64,000 bases of DNA from Haloferax marisrubri (GTDB lineage: Archaea; Halobacteriota; Halobacteria; Halobacteriales; Haloferacaceae), in assembly GCF_001469875.2 (NCBI RefSeq), contig NZ_LOPW02000016.1, positions 1 to 64,000 of the forward strand, written 5' to 3'. The notes beneath the pieces were generated by a model. It did no database searches. It had not been told where the DNA came from and saw only the letters and a list, made by a program, of their open reading frames with translations. Below, one piece after another: positions 7,637 to 18,200 of this stretch. Position numbers and translations under genes: made by a program. The first letter of the stretch is position 1. The number at the start of each line of letters is the position of its first letter.

Positions 7637-7788
7637 CTGACGAATGATTCGACGGCGTTTGGTCGATGCCCAGACTGCGGCGAAGAGATTGAGGCATACC
7701 AGTCGCTCATTGAGTTTGAGCAGGCCGATGGGTCAACTGGCGTGTTCGCAGATGCTATTCATGCGACGAAGTCGTCCGTCCAGAGTGA
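7637..7788 (+). pseudogene. Frameshifted small zinc-ribbon protein (DUF7837-like)
   Basis: The frame at 7637 reads TNDSTAFGRCPDCGEEIEAY and continues SLIEFEQADGSTGVFA, giving the first CxxC knuckle. After GVFA a missing base must be assumed; the other frame then reads CYSCDEVVRPE and a stop at 7788. The reconstructed ~50-residue protein, with CPDCGEEI, an acidic middle and a second CxxC near the end, matches a common haloarchaeal small zinc-finger family. The expected start codon position holds CTG instead of ATG. Both changes point to an inactive copy, although a single-base assembly error could explain the frameshift alone. Confidence 0.65.
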
Positions 7789-8038
7789 CGAACTGGCGTA
7801 CTCGCTTTCGGTTGCTTCGGCTCTGAACTTCGGGTGAACAATTCGAACAGTCAGAGTATCGCCATATAGCGGTGCTGGCTGCGAGTTTCAATATCGTCGT
7901 TTGGTGTAGGAACCTGTGGATTGTCCTATGGAGGATACAAATCGAAACAACAACTCCCAGAATGAATGGCAAATCAGTCGCTCGATGAATGGACACCAAC
8001 GATGAGTCGCTAATTGAACTATGTTTTGCTGAACTGTT

Positions 8039-8371
8039 ATGTATGCCGGACAACTATTTCGGGGGGAGATGGGAAGAAAACGAATCACAGCGTACGAGGA
8101 TGCGGGTAAAAAAATGAAATTGGTAATCGATTACTGTGCCCGATACGCAGTCGTTCCGCGGAAGAGCGATGACCCGAATCTTCCGAGCCCCTGGGAGGGA
8201 GTACCTGCTAATGAAGTCCAACAGGGTATCCTTGAGAAGTTCGGAGTCAATGTCTCAAATGGGACTCCAACATATACTTGGCAACGACTGGGTGCAGATA
8301 ACGACCTTGAGGGCGCACTAAAATTCCTACAGGACCGACGGGAAGAGATCTTAGAGAACGGTCAAAAATAA
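8039..8371 (+). CDS. Hypothetical 110-aa protein
   Basis: A small protein with an N-terminal basic/helical part (GRKRITAYEDAGKKMKLVIDY), a middle PSPWEGVPANEVQQGILEKFG, and a charged helical end. There is no Cys motif or membrane segment. The pattern of a helix, then 'VPANEVQQGILEKFGVNVSNGT', suggests a small alpha-helical DNA-binding or adaptor protein, but I recognise no family. ATG at 8039 is taken; ATG at 8069 (MGRKRIT) is equally possible. It stands alone between the zinc-ribbon remnant and the convergent CARF regulator. Confidence 0.55.
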   Translation: MYAGQLFRGEMGRKRITAYEDAGKKMKLVIDYCARYAVVPRKSDDPNLPSPWEGVPANEVQQGILEKFGVNVSNGTPTYTWQRLGADNDLEGALKFLQDRREEILENGQK

Positions 8372-8502
8372 ACGAACGGCTCGATCCCCTATTATCGAAA
8401 TCACGAATTAAATTAGAACTCGTCGGTATGGCCGAATTATCACAATGCAATTACTGACAAACCGGACTCAATACTGAGTTCACCTCGATATCAACGAAAA
8501 TA

Positions 8503-9156
8503 TCAGATGAATATTTCTTTCCTCCCTTTCAAGAATACACGGCCACTGTCGCTCAAAGTAACCGTTTTCGTCCGTCCCTCTTTTTCTGTTATGACCAAAC
8601 ATTCTGATTCCAAACTATCGACATGGCGAGCAACTGTACTCTTTGATTTCTCGAGCTCACTAGCAATTTGGCTTATCGACAGGGGTGTGTTCAGTTTCGA
8701 TAATTCAATGAGTAGTTTTGCTTCGGCGTCTGAGACGTTCCCACGAAGGTTTAGACGTGGAATACGACGGACGCTACTGTCGATATCTCCGACTTGGAGT
8801 ACTGTCTCGACGTAACTCTCGTTCGTGAATGTCGCGACTGTCAACGGCAATAGAATCTCACGCGCGCCCCCACCGAGGATGACGATGGTTTCACCTTTTG
8901 ATGCCTGCATGAGGTCGGCGCAATACAGGGTTGTCTCGATAAAATCTGTATAGGGCAGGTATTCTGACTCCAGATCAAGACCAGGGACTACCTGTGTGAG
9001 AACTTCTTCTACTTCCCCGAAGGCGTCTTCGCCTCGCTCAGAACCGTTCGCTGGTTGTAACAGAATAACTCGGTCTTCTTCGTCAAGACCCATGCTAAGA
9101 ACTGGTCGAACGACACGCCGACTGTCAAATCCTAAGGGGGCGAGGTAGGTTCTCAT
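8503..9156 (-). CDS. CARF-HTH transcriptional regulator, Csa3-like
   Basis: A 217-aa protein. The N-terminal half (about 1-130) begins MRTYLAPLGFDSRRVVRPVL and contains GGGAREILLPLTVATF near residues 95-110, the GGxR-type loop of a CARF (CRISPR-associated Rossmann fold) domain that binds cyclic oligoadenylates or similar ligands. The C-terminal half (about 140-217) is a winged helix (SISQIASELEKSKSTVARHVDSL). This layout is that of Csa3 and related haloarchaeal regulators. No CRISPR array or cas gene is visible. It is divergently placed 437 bp from the start of the seven-gene helicase operon, so control of that operon is the simplest proposal. Alternative: a member of the related HFX_2341-type regulators. 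Confidence 0.75.
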   Translation of the reverse strand: MRTYLAPLGFDSRRVVRPVLSMGLDEEDRVILLQPANGSERGEDAFGEVEEVLTQVVPGLDLESEYLPYTDFIETTLYCADLMQASKGETIVILGGGAREILLPLTVATFTNESYVETVLQVGDIDSSVRRIPRLNLRGNVSDAEAKLLIELSKLNTPLSISQIASELEKSKSTVARHVDSLESECLVITEKEGRTKTVTLSDSGRVFLKGRKEIFI

Positions 9157-9593
9157 ATCTACAAATTGGATATGCCACCTGGTTACTGTTCCGAATCAGT
9201 GCAACAGTTGGTGTGATTCTCCCACACAATTGGGGGCGTACGAGGCAATATTACGAGGGAACCGGTCTGTGTCCACTCAGACCGTCCCAAATTACTGCAA
9301 TTGTCACCAATATGTTTCACTTGCGATAACTATTTGATAAATCCCGACAGAATTGATAATTGCTCGCACAGTCCGCAATCGGGTGACACCCACCTATCTG
9401 CGGTAGTGATATCTCTGCCCTGAAAATTATCACTTCCGCGACAGGTTTATGTAACTCGGGATGAAAGTATCATCCGGTCGAATTCACTCGAAACGGCCTA
9501 AACGGCTGATTCGGCATAGCCACGGCTATGTTGAGGGTGCGAGCGCCGGCGTCTATCCCACACTCGACGCCAACAACGATTCCCAAGCGAACC
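9157..9593. promoter_or_regulatory. Divergent control region with an inverted repeat in the operon leader
   Basis: A 437-bp gene-free region between the CARF regulator and block 1. A TATA-like GGTTTATG (about 9443-9450) suggests transcription from about 9470. The leader then contains CATAGCC-ac-GGCTATG (9515-9530), a 7-bp perfect inverted repeat that could be an operator or RNA hairpin. The second arm includes a possible ATG at 9528. Overlapping short frames from 9461 and 9528 look non-coding compared with the main start at 9594. Sequence near 9290-9365 is AT-rich and may hold the regulator's own promoter elements. Confidence 0.5.
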
Positions 9594-10469
9594 ATGCAAG
9601 ACCCACCCGATCCGCCCGACTCAGAAAGCCCCACACTCGCTGATTTCATCGGAACACGAGACTCAGTTTTCGTACTCCGAGACCCACAACTCGCGAAGAC
9701 GGGTTCACAAGCACGTGCACAACTCCGTTCGTTGCCGTTTCTCGCACAGTTCGGCCTCGACCGAGTCGCCCATCCTGGTATCTACGATAATGGGTTGCGA
9801 CTTGTCGAATACAAACTCCTCCCGAACGAAGACTTGCGAGCGAACGGAGTAGCCAACGTCGGATTTCCACTAATTCACTATGTCAGCCAAGAGATGCTGA
9901 CTGGAGAATTACGGGATGATGAGAGTGTCTACGACGAGCAAGACGTTGTTCGCCGATTGCTTCGGAAGCGCCCCGACGGTGTACCGTACGTAATCGTCAC
10001 TGACACGGGTTCCCCAAAGATGCCACGCCATACCCGAAAACCGGGTAAATCGTTTGTCGATGAGTTCGAGTGTACTGTCGTCGAGTACAAGGGGTTACTG
10101 AAGCGGTATCTCCAGTACAATCTCGACTCGGACCTTCCGCTATCGTCGACACAGAATCTGTACTTCCATCAGATTTCGGCCCACCACAAGCGGTTGGGTC
10201 TCGATGCGGGCTCAATCCCCGACCTCTTCGACTACACACAGCTTCCAGCGGACAGTCCAGCCTGGGATCCGATTTACTATCTCATCCGCGAGGATGCTGA
10301 CCAGGTTCTCGAAGACTACACCGAGCGTATCCGCGAGGCACTCCGTTCGTGGACCGAGCGAGGCCCCACACAGAAGATCGCGAATAGTATGCTGGACATG
10401 CTTGAGTGGGTGGATTACGAAGAAGAACGCCTTGACGCATACCGATATCGCCATCAGGAGGATGCATGA
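9594..10469 (+). CDS. Block 1 gene A: uncharacterised 291-aa protein
   Basis: First gene of the seven-gene operon. It begins MQDPPDPPDSESPTLADFIG, has a central region with many conserved-looking aromatic and charged motifs (NVGFPLIHYVSQEMLTGEL; YVIVTDTGSPKMPRH) and a helical C-terminus. No catalytic motif or membrane segment is recognised. ATG at 9594 is chosen because the longer version from 9528 begins inside the leader inverted repeat and has non-acidic, atypical composition. Its stop overlaps the next start (ATGA), so the product is probably made in step with gene B. By order it occupies the place of a Dpd-type accessory gene, but I cannot confirm homology. Confidence 0.75.
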   Translation: MQDPPDPPDSESPTLADFIGTRDSVFVLRDPQLAKTGSQARAQLRSLPFLAQFGLDRVAHPGIYDNGLRLVEYKLLPNEDLRANGVANVGFPLIHYVSQEMLTGELRDDESVYDEQDVVRRLLRKRPDGVPYVIVTDTGSPKMPRHTRKPGKSFVDEFECTVVEYKGLLKRYLQYNLDSDLPLSSTQNLYFHQISAHHKRLGLDAGSIPDLFDYTQLPADSPAWDPIYYLIREDADQVLEDYTERIREALRSWTERGPTQKIANSMLDMLEWVDYEEERLDAYRYRHQEDA

Positions 10470-11392
10470 GCACAAAATTCACACCGGCCAGTTCTAAGCC
10501 GGACAAACTACTCACCGGGTTCATCTCGGTGCGAGCACCGGAACTCAAACACATCTACAACGCAATCCAAGGCCCGACCTCCGTCTCCGAACTCACGAAG
10601 AAGTTCGGGAAGCCGACTAGCGGCGGAGTCGAAACCGATCACGTCGAAGAGACGGTTCGGTTCCTGAACGCGGTCGACTTGGTCGAGAGTCCCTCGGGAG
10701 ACATCAGGGACACTGTCGAGCGCATCAACGAGCGTCACCTCGTTGGGTTACCGTTCGAAGCACGACTCCTGTACCACTGCAACCAACAGGGGGGACGGCA
10801 AACACACTTCGCAGCAGTTTATCGAGCTCTGCTGAACGAAGGAAGCCGAACTGTGAACGGAGACCGTGACAACCTCCGCACTATTCTGAAGCGTGAGACT
10901 GACTACGACTTCAGTTGGACCGACGAGAAGATCGACATGTGGGTGACGTTGAGCGAACAATTGGGACTGATTATCGAGTCCGAAGACGACATTACCCTGA
11001 GTCCTTGCCGGGCTCTGATGCACGATGCACTCGTCCTCGCTCCGATGAGCTCTGACGGGAACCCGAATTACGACGACGTCACCACCAAGAATGGGGAATT
11101 CCGTCGTGCACTCGATTGGATCAACGATAATCTCTTCAGTGTCTACGAAGAGCGCGCGGGAACGCCCCGTGTCCACCCAGCGATTGCCGACGTACTTCGC
11201 AACATGGAAGATGATGGCGTCATCTCCCTGTCGAGTCCTGGTGACTCACAGAACGCGGTCAAAATTCCACCGGAGAACCTCAACGAGGACGTTCGAGGGA
11301 ACCGACGTGACGTGACCCGCATCTCGATCCAATCGCACCCTGACGAAACGGCCTACCAGTACCCCCTCACGCAGTTCCTCACCCAACAATGA
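10466..11392 (+). CDS. Block 1 gene B: uncharacterised protein with winged-helix-like segments (DpdG-like position)
   Basis: A 308-aa soluble acidic protein. Residues ~30-75 (ISVRAPELKHIYNAIQGPTS, then VSELTKKFG, then VEETVRFLNAVDLVE) look like a winged helix, and a second helical region follows at 90-180. The remainder (about 190-308) shows another wHTH-like stretch (HPAIADVLRNMEDDGVISLS). Overlap with both neighbours by 4 nt means tight translational coupling to the P-loop protein downstream. The size and placement before a ~1000-aa ATPase recall DpdG in the Dpd island; this comparison is from memory and is tentative. Confidence 0.75.
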   Translation: MSTKFTPASSKPDKLLTGFISVRAPELKHIYNAIQGPTSVSELTKKFGKPTSGGVETDHVEETVRFLNAVDLVESPSGDIRDTVERINERHLVGLPFEARLLYHCNQQGGRQTHFAAVYRALLNEGSRTVNGDRDNLRTILKRETDYDFSWTDEKIDMWVTLSEQLGLIIESEDDITLSPCRALMHDALVLAPMSSDGNPNYDDVTTKNGEFRRALDWINDNLFSVYEERAGTPRVHPAIADVLRNMEDDGVISLSSPGDSQNAVKIPPENLNEDVRGNRRDVTRISIQSHPDETAYQYPLTQFLTQQ

Positions 11393-14300
11393 GTCAAGAC
11401 GCTCAACAACTCTCAGCCGGCAGCGAGATGCCGTGCTACTGGGATGATAACGAAGTTGACCACTTCATCACCTCGGAAGCACACACGGCGACGAAGACGC
11501 CCGAACAGTTCAAAGAAACTCACGTCGACATCGACCGAATCTGGGCCGATACGCTGACTCCTCTCGGCGTTTCGGGCGACTTTGTCACTCAGGAAGACGT
11601 ACTCGAATCAATCACAGATTCCAACCTCGACGACCCAAACCGAATCTTCATCGTTCGCGGTGAACCCGGTTCCGGGAAGAGCCAACTCTGTGAGTGGACG
11701 AAGTACCAGATCAACGGCTTTGGTGAAGACGACGACGGTATCGAGGACTACGTTGCGCTTCACGTGTCCCGAAGCCAGACTCGGATGGACCAGATCATCG
11801 ACGTTCTCACCGAACCGCTTGGTGTTGACACTGACGTCAGGAACATTCAGGGGAGCGACCCCTACGATCTGGCCGAACCAATCGCGGGACTCCTTCGTGG
11901 GTACTGGTCGACCAGTCTGCTCACGGATGAGGAACTGCGTGAGCTCACCGAAGAGCGTGACGACGGAACGGACCTCCGTGATATATTCGCCGAGAATATT
12001 CGAGACTACCAGGAGGCTCTGGAGTCCCGTGACGAGAATCCGGACTTCAAACTCCTCACTCGAGATAACTACCGCGACCTGCGTCTGACTCTGAGCTTCG
12101 GTGATAAGTTACGAGAGGAGAGTGAGTTGATCTTCCCTGCGCTGAAGAACCAAGCTCACGAGTATCTCTCGAACAACCTCGTAGGCAACTTCAAAGAGCA
12201 ACTCCAGGAGTACTCTGAACTGTATCAGGAGAAAGGTATCCGGCCGGTCCTCATCTGCGAAGACCTAACCACGTTCTCCGTCCTGAAGGAGCAACTTCTC
12301 GACCACATCTTCGAACTGAGTAGTAGTCACTATGACATTGTCCTCGGATGGACAATTGGATGGGAACAGGATAACATCGACGACGCGATGACCCGTTCGG
12401 ATGCGGCCACGTACATGAAAGGCCGATCCGAGGGGTACCTGACGATGACCGACGAGAATGGTGCGGCGTACTTCCTCGACGACGACGTCTCTGTCGAGCT
12501 CACTCGGTCGTACCTCAACGCAATTAAGCGCCACTCCACCACCGGATCGGCACCCGACGATGTCGAAGACTCCTTCGACGGATTGTACCCATTCAACGAG
12601 CGGTTCGTCCACGTCGCATACCGCCAACTGAACGACGAGGGGAGTGACCGCAAGACACCACGGTTGCTCCTGCTTCGTGTCGTAAAACACTGTCTGAAGT
12701 CGTCTTGGCCGCCTTACGAGGCGATGAAGTCGAATTCCTTCGTCGATACCCCTACCTTCGGGATCGACATGAAGTACGACCAGATATATCTGGATCTCAG
12801 CCGCTGGTACGGTGTTCCTGTCGAAGGTGGTGTCGGCGTCAAGGTCGGTATCTTCGAAACCTTTGGAATCGACCTCCCTGACAGCGACGTGGCACCAGTG
12901 AGGGGTGAGTACGTTGTGTTCGATAAGGGCAAGGGAAGCGCCGTCCTCGACAAAATCAAGAACCCACCGACGCCGAAGCACGAGACCGATGAGGACGAGG
13001 ACGACTACGATAGCGATGAAGAAACTGGTGGAGACGACCAGGATGATGGTGAGACCGATCCCGACGAGGAAGATGACGACGTAACCGTCATCGACGAACC
13101 CGAACTCTCGGAGGAAGAGCGTGAGCGTCAGCACAAGTTCCAGGAGTTCCAAGACTGGGTTACAAACGGTGAGGAATACCCCAGTTCCGACACGCTTCAC
13201 GATGGCGCAGTCGAAGTCCTCGAACGCTGGCACGACCCGACCCGCCTCAGTAACCCAAACGCATCGACGCGGTCCGCAAGTGCGATCTACTACGCACGCG
13301 GTGACAACATCCCAATATCAATTCAGGGAGACCAGCAGCGACAGGCAAGCATCGATATCGAACTTGAGTGGGGCGTAGAACACGCCGACCTCTACACCCC
13401 AATGCTTGAGTACGGTCTCTTTGAGGTGTTCGATACCAATGATACCAACTTCGACCGACTACGGGCGTGGGCCGACACCAACGTCGCGCAGTTCAAGCGT
13501 GAAATGCGTCAGGAGATCGAAGACTGTCTTCCCGAAGGGCTCACTATCGAGAAAACGCTCGTGCTGGCACAGTTCTTCCTTGTCAACGCTGCACAGGGGA
13601 CAGAGGTCGAAGGCGATGAGATTCCCGCTGAACTTGTCTTCGAAGAGTACGATGCGAATCAGTCGTACGGGAAGCCAATCGTCGAAAACTTCGACCGAAG
13701 TAGTGCGTTTGGGCAGGCCTTCAACAACCTAACCACGTATTCGAGCGACATCAACGACCTCATCGAGGGCTTCTTCCTCCTCAAGTCGAACGTCGTCGAC
13801 CACGACCGTCTGGCAGAAGCGCGGCGAGAGGTCGCTGCCGACTTCGAAACTCACGTTGACGACGCGATGATGATCGATGCGGGCGACCTGCCCGATGCGT
13901 ATAAAATCGGCTCGACTCGCAAACAGGCGAAGACAAAAGTCTCGACGCTATTCGGTTGTATCTCCGACTACGCGGCCGAACTCCAGCGACTCACTGCGGA
14001 GGAAGACGCTTCGCATATCCAGTCCGCTCTCAAACCCGCCGAGCGGTGGTACGACAGCAGTCACACGGTCAACGACCTTGCTGAGTGGTTCGAGACGCTA
14101 TACAATTGTGCCGGTGCGATGGACGTGCCCATCAACCCGACCTACGAGGAAGTCCACGAGATCCTTACTGAATCACCCGAGGAGGTGAAGCTCACGCCCT
14201 TCGGGAAAGACGTGAAGCGGTTCCAGAACATGGACGATGCGACCGGCGTGACGCTCGTCGCTCGATTGCACGACTTCGCTCGCAGTCGCCACGAGCAGCG

Positions 14301-14463
14301 TGCGTGGAAGTTATACGAGGCGTTGAACTCATTTATCAGTGATCTTCAAGACCAAGAACACTCCACTGGGGCCGACCTCGACCACAGAATCAAGCAACTT
14401 AGTGAGTACACCGAGTACGAACAGAAACGGCAGGAAATCACTGATATCACGGAGGATCTATAA
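11389..14463 (+). CDS. Block 1 gene C: 1024-aa P-loop NTPase (DpdH-like position)
   Basis: Walker A GEPGSGKS sits at residues ~91-98 in the context IFIVRGEPGSGKSQLCEWTK. A Walker B-like hydrophobic-acidic strand RPVLICEDLTTFSVL follows near 285-298. An extremely acidic linker (about residues 531-567, almost all Asp/Glu) splits the protein. The C-terminal half is helical with ordered segments near 700-1000. The layout, an N-terminal ATPase followed by a long helical scaffold, resembles large regulatory ATPases of multi-gene restriction systems. It probably powers or gates the nuclease/helicase subunits encoded downstream. It starts inside gene B's stop and ends 1 nt before gene D. The specific family is not certain. 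Confidence 0.8.
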   Translation: MSQDAQQLSAGSEMPCYWDDNEVDHFITSEAHTATKTPEQFKETHVDIDRIWADTLTPLGVSGDFVTQEDVLESITDSNLDDPNRIFIVRGEPGSGKSQLCEWTKYQINGFGEDDDGIEDYVALHVSRSQTRMDQIIDVLTEPLGVDTDVRNIQGSDPYDLAEPIAGLLRGYWSTSLLTDEELRELTEERDDGTDLRDIFAENIRDYQEALESRDENPDFKLLTRDNYRDLRLTLSFGDKLREESELIFPALKNQAHEYLSNNLVGNFKEQLQEYSELYQEKGIRPVLICEDLTTFSVLKEQLLDHIFELSSSHYDIVLGWTIGWEQDNIDDAMTRSDAATYMKGRSEGYLTMTDENGAAYFLDDDVSVELTRSYLNAIKRHSTTGSAPDDVEDSFDGLYPFNERFVHVAYRQLNDEGSDRKTPRLLLLRVVKHCLKSSWPPYEAMKSNSFVDTPTFGIDMKYDQIYLDLSRWYGVPVEGGVGVKVGIFETFGIDLPDSDVAPVRGEYVVFDKGKGSAVLDKIKNPPTPKHETDEDEDDYDSDEETGGDDQDDGETDPDEEDDDVTVIDEPELSEEERERQHKFQEFQDWVTNGEEYPSSDTLHDGAVEVLERWHDPTRLSNPNASTRSASAIYYARGDNIPISIQGDQQRQASIDIELEWGVEHADLYTPMLEYGLFEVFDTNDTNFDRLRAWADTNVAQFKREMRQEIEDCLPEGLTIEKTLVLAQFFLVNAAQGTEVEGDEIPAELVFEEYDANQSYGKPIVENFDRSSAFGQAFNNLTTYSSDINDLIEGFFLLKSNVVDHDRLAEARREVAADFETHVDDAMMIDAGDLPDAYKIGSTRKQAKTKVSTLFGCISDYAAELQRLTAEEDASHIQSALKPAERWYDSSHTVNDLAEWFETLYNCAGAMDVPINPTYEEVHEILTESPEEVKLTPFGKDVKRFQNMDDATGVTLVARLHDFARSRHEQRAWKLYEALNSFISDLQDQEHSTGADLDHRIKQLSEYTEYEQKRQEITDITEDL

Positions 14464-14464
14464 T

Positions 14465-15292
14465 ATGCCCAACACTCAGTCACTACCCAACGTTGTCGAG
14501 GCTCTAGAAAATAAGGCCAAAGAGCACAAGCAAGCAGAGAACACCCAGTTCCACGTCTCGGTCGCCCGGCACAACATCCGCGAAGTAAATCGCGAACTCG
14601 ACAAGCTTATCTCGAGCCTTCGGGACCTTCGGTACTACAAGACGGTCCTCGAAGGTGCCTTCGATGGTTCGCCACCGACAATGACTGGTAGCGCCTCACA
14701 GGCCGCAAAAAAGGCTATCAAGACGACACAAGAGGACTTACTGGGTAACATCCAGAATAACGAGATGGACGACGACGTTGATCTCGAAGAAAGCGGGGGT
14801 AGTGGTAACCCAGAAGTCCAACTGACCCCCGAAGTCGAGACGCAAATCGGACACATCAAGTCAGCGAAGCGTCAGGTCAACAACGTCGTCGATATCATCG
14901 AGAGTCGACTCGAGTCGAAGCGAAAAGACTGGAGTACAAAGGTTGGTGCAGCAGAAGAACTGCAAGAGATTCTCGGGGGGAAGAATGGTGACTTCTCGCG
15001 TACGCTCAACCACATGCATCAACTCCTGACTCGAGAGTTGATGGACCCGAGTGGATCTGCATCGAACTTCGTTTCCCAGTGGAACAACGCCGTCAGCAAC
15101 TGGGAGGAACATCAGTCGCTCCAGAGCTTTGACGACTTCCAGGCGAAACACAACCTCTCGGACTCGACTATCGAGGACGTAAAGACGCTCAGCAAGTCCC
15201 AAAAACTCACCTTAGCTGATGTCTCGCTTGATTCCCTCAAGGAGATGAAGCGCGTTGATGAACTCGAATCGGCCGTGGAACTGAGCCTCTAA
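14465..15292 (+). CDS. Block 1 gene D: coiled-coil protein (DpdI-like position)
   Basis: A 275-aa, largely helical protein with heptad-like stretches at about 5-60 (VVEALENKAKEHKQAENTQF; VNRELDKLISSLRDLRYYK) and 130-175, an acidic linker (DDDVDLEESGGSGNPEV) and a C-terminal helical domain. ATG at 14465 starts 1 nt after gene C's stop; the frame extends upstream to 14339 only as an overlap with gene C. No enzymatic motif is seen, and a bridging or scaffold role between the ATPase and the helicases is inference. Two nucleotides separate it from the first giant helicase. Confidence 0.75.
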   Translation: MPNTQSLPNVVEALENKAKEHKQAENTQFHVSVARHNIREVNRELDKLISSLRDLRYYKTVLEGAFDGSPPTMTGSASQAAKKAIKTTQEDLLGNIQNNEMDDDVDLEESGGSGNPEVQLTPEVETQIGHIKSAKRQVNNVVDIIESRLESKRKDWSTKVGAAEELQEILGGKNGDFSRTLNHMHQLLTRELMDPSGSASNFVSQWNNAVSNWEEHQSLQSFDDFQAKHNLSDSTIEDVKTLSKSQKLTLADVSLDSLKEMKRVDELESAVELSL

Positions 15293-15294
15293 CA

Positions 15295-18200
15295 ATGAAA
15301 GACCCCGTCGCCCGCGCGGAGCAGATGCAGGATGCGTACCACGACTACTTCATTGGTCGTGGTGGGCGCGCGGCACGTAGCGTCGCCAATCGGCTCGCCG
15401 AGGGTGAGGACGACCTGACGGGAATACGCGGACCATATCTCCAGGCTCTGGACATCCCGAACTGGAGCACCCGTCAGTGGAACGATTTCGCCCGATCGGT
15501 ACGTCTTGAACCACACATCCGCCGTGCCTTCTCGAAAATTGGCTTCGAGCGGTTGTACGACTTCCAGGAGCGCAGCATTAAGGCTATCCTCGAAGGCGAC
15601 GACACCGTCATCACAGCCGCAACGGGACGGGGGAAGACCGAAGCATGGCTCATTCCGATTCTCAACCGTATCCTCGAAGACAAGCGGTACGGTAGGGACA
15701 GTAACGACACCAGCGTCAAAGCCACGCTCATCTACCCGACAAAGGCGCTTGCACAGGACCAACTGAAGCGTCTCCTTCAGTACCTCTACCTCATCAACAA
15801 ACAACTGAAGTCAGAACAGCAAATCACGGTCGGCATCTACGACGGTGACACGCCGCGAAACGTTAGTGAATCGGGGTCTGAGGGATACCTCAACGCGACG
15901 TTCCGTCACTTCGAGTGCCCAGGGTACAACGACGAGCTCGCTAAGTGCCAAGACTGCGGTGGCGGTGTCCGAATCCGGAATACGGGTTCTCGGTTCAAAC
16001 TCATCCCTGAAAAGGCAAAGTGTGAGGATGATGATCCGAATGACGTCCCGCTTGACTTCTTGCGTCTAACAAAATACGACATCCTCGAGAACGGTGTCGA
16101 CATCTTACTCACTAACCCAGACACGATCAATTACCGGCTCATCAATACTAACGCCGAAGACGAACATGAGCGCTTCATTTATGAGCCCGAGTTCCTCGTG
16201 TTCGACGAGGTTCACACCTACGATGGCTTGTTCGGGAGTTACACCTCGACGCTGATGAAGCGGATTCAGTCGCTGCGGGAGGAACGCGGCGTTGAAGACC
16301 TGCAACTCATCGCGAGCAGTGCAACCGTCGAGAACGACGTCGAACTGTTCCAGAAAGTGAGTGGTGCTGTCGACATCAAGCAAGTGAGTGAGTCACCTCG
16401 TGACCTCGATGGGTCCGTTCCAACTGAAGTCCCAGACGAACTAACGTCGGATAGTTTGACCGTCGACCGCATTCTTGGTTCGACGGCGGACCCCGACGAT
16501 GATGTTCCGGGGCTCGACGGGTTTGAATATACACTCGATGATTCGTCGAGTTATGACCGTGACCGGCGCGAGACTCTGGTGAGTGATGCGCTCTTCGACC
16601 ATCTCACCGAGGCTGATGACGATTCGGGAGCACAGGTTGTTCGATACGTCCACCAGTTACTGTACAACGAACCCCTCACGCGGTCGGACCTACACGACAC
16701 ACTAGCCACGACGCTTGACCTCGACGGCGAAGAGACGTCTACGTTGGTGTCGAACGTCCGCACACTCGGGGAGTTCTCAGGTATGTTGGAGAACCGCAGC
16801 CACGTGTTTTCCTGGCCGATTGATGGCTTCTACACGTGCCCGTCGTGTGATGCGGCGTATCGGTCGCCACAAGACGGTTGTCGAGAATGTGGGTTCGGCT
16901 TCGTAACGCGAACCACCTACTGCCGTCATTGTAGTGACGAGCACCTCGTCGCGTGGTACTGTCCGAGTTGTGACCAACTGGAACCATACACACCGACTGA
17001 GCATGGCACGGTGGACCAGGATGAGGTCCATATCTGTCGACGATGCGAGTCTGGCCGAGATGATGTCGTTCAGATGGTCCGAACGACGTTTCAACCGTTC
17101 CTCGAGTGCCTGGATTGCGGGAATCAATCAGAGCGAACGACGAATCTCGAATGTCGGGACTGCGGCTCTAAGACCGTCATGACCGACACTGAGACGTTCA
17201 CGTGTATCAACCCACAATGCGGGGCGACACACGAACCAGAACATGTCTGCACTCACTGCGAAGGCACTGACTTCGAGGTAAGCACAACTGGCGGTCAGTT
17301 CGACTGTCCTGACTGCGGGAGGATCTACGATCGGACAGAGCAGTCCCCCAACCACTGCGTTGATTGTGGCTCCAGTATCACTCCGACACGATTTCTTCCG
17401 TGGGTTTGCACAAACGATGACTGCGACCGAGTTCACTTCGAGAGTGACCCTAAGCAGTGCGACTGCGGAGAGTTATCGTTTGTAAAGCGCGGACTCTTCG
17501 AAATACGACATGACCACTACTGCCGGTCGTGTGACACAGCGTTTTTGGGTGACGAGGGGTGCGACTGCGATAACCCGGACGTTCATCCTCGAACTGGTCA
17601 CCACCAGGCGTACAAGACAGTCGATACCCACGGTTGGATTCACAACATGAGTTCACAACCGTCGGCCGTCCCGTGCCCGCATAGGTATGCCCGGTACGAG
17701 ATTGGCCGTCGGTTCGACGAACTGATGCGTGGACCGAGTAACCTCGCGGTGACGACCTCGCAGTACATGCTTCGGGCAGTCGCCGACGAAGAAGGCCAGC
17801 AAGCAGCGAAACTCCTCTCGTTCGCTGACTCTCACCGCGACATGAAAGAACTCAGTCGGGACTTCTCTGAGCCAGAAGTGGAAACGTTACTGGACCAACT
17901 CCTGATTGAGAGTGCATCGTCCAATGACGATGGCAACCAATGGATTCGCTTCGACCGTGTCCTCGAACATGCAGACGAGACCGTCGACAGGGTCAACGAC
18001 GAATTAGAACCTCCACAAGTTGCACGGAGAGTCGAATTCAATCTCAAATCACGGTTGAAGGGTCAACCTCGGAAGAGGTGGGACGAGAATAACGCACTCC
18101 GAGATCGGTTGTCTCGTCGTGCACTCAGGCACACCTACAGTCAGCGGCTAGGCGAACGAGATGGCCCTCTCGACGAAGTTGGCCTACTTGACGTCCGCCT

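Noticed and set aside
9461-9643. 60-codon frame in the operon leader
   Set aside because: Basic, low-complexity product with no acidic bias; overlaps gene A in another frame.
12265-13233. 322-codon minus-strand open frame inside the P-loop gene
   Set aside because: It mirrors the acidic linker as hydrophobic Val/Leu runs; it is the antisense of the coding gene with no own signals.
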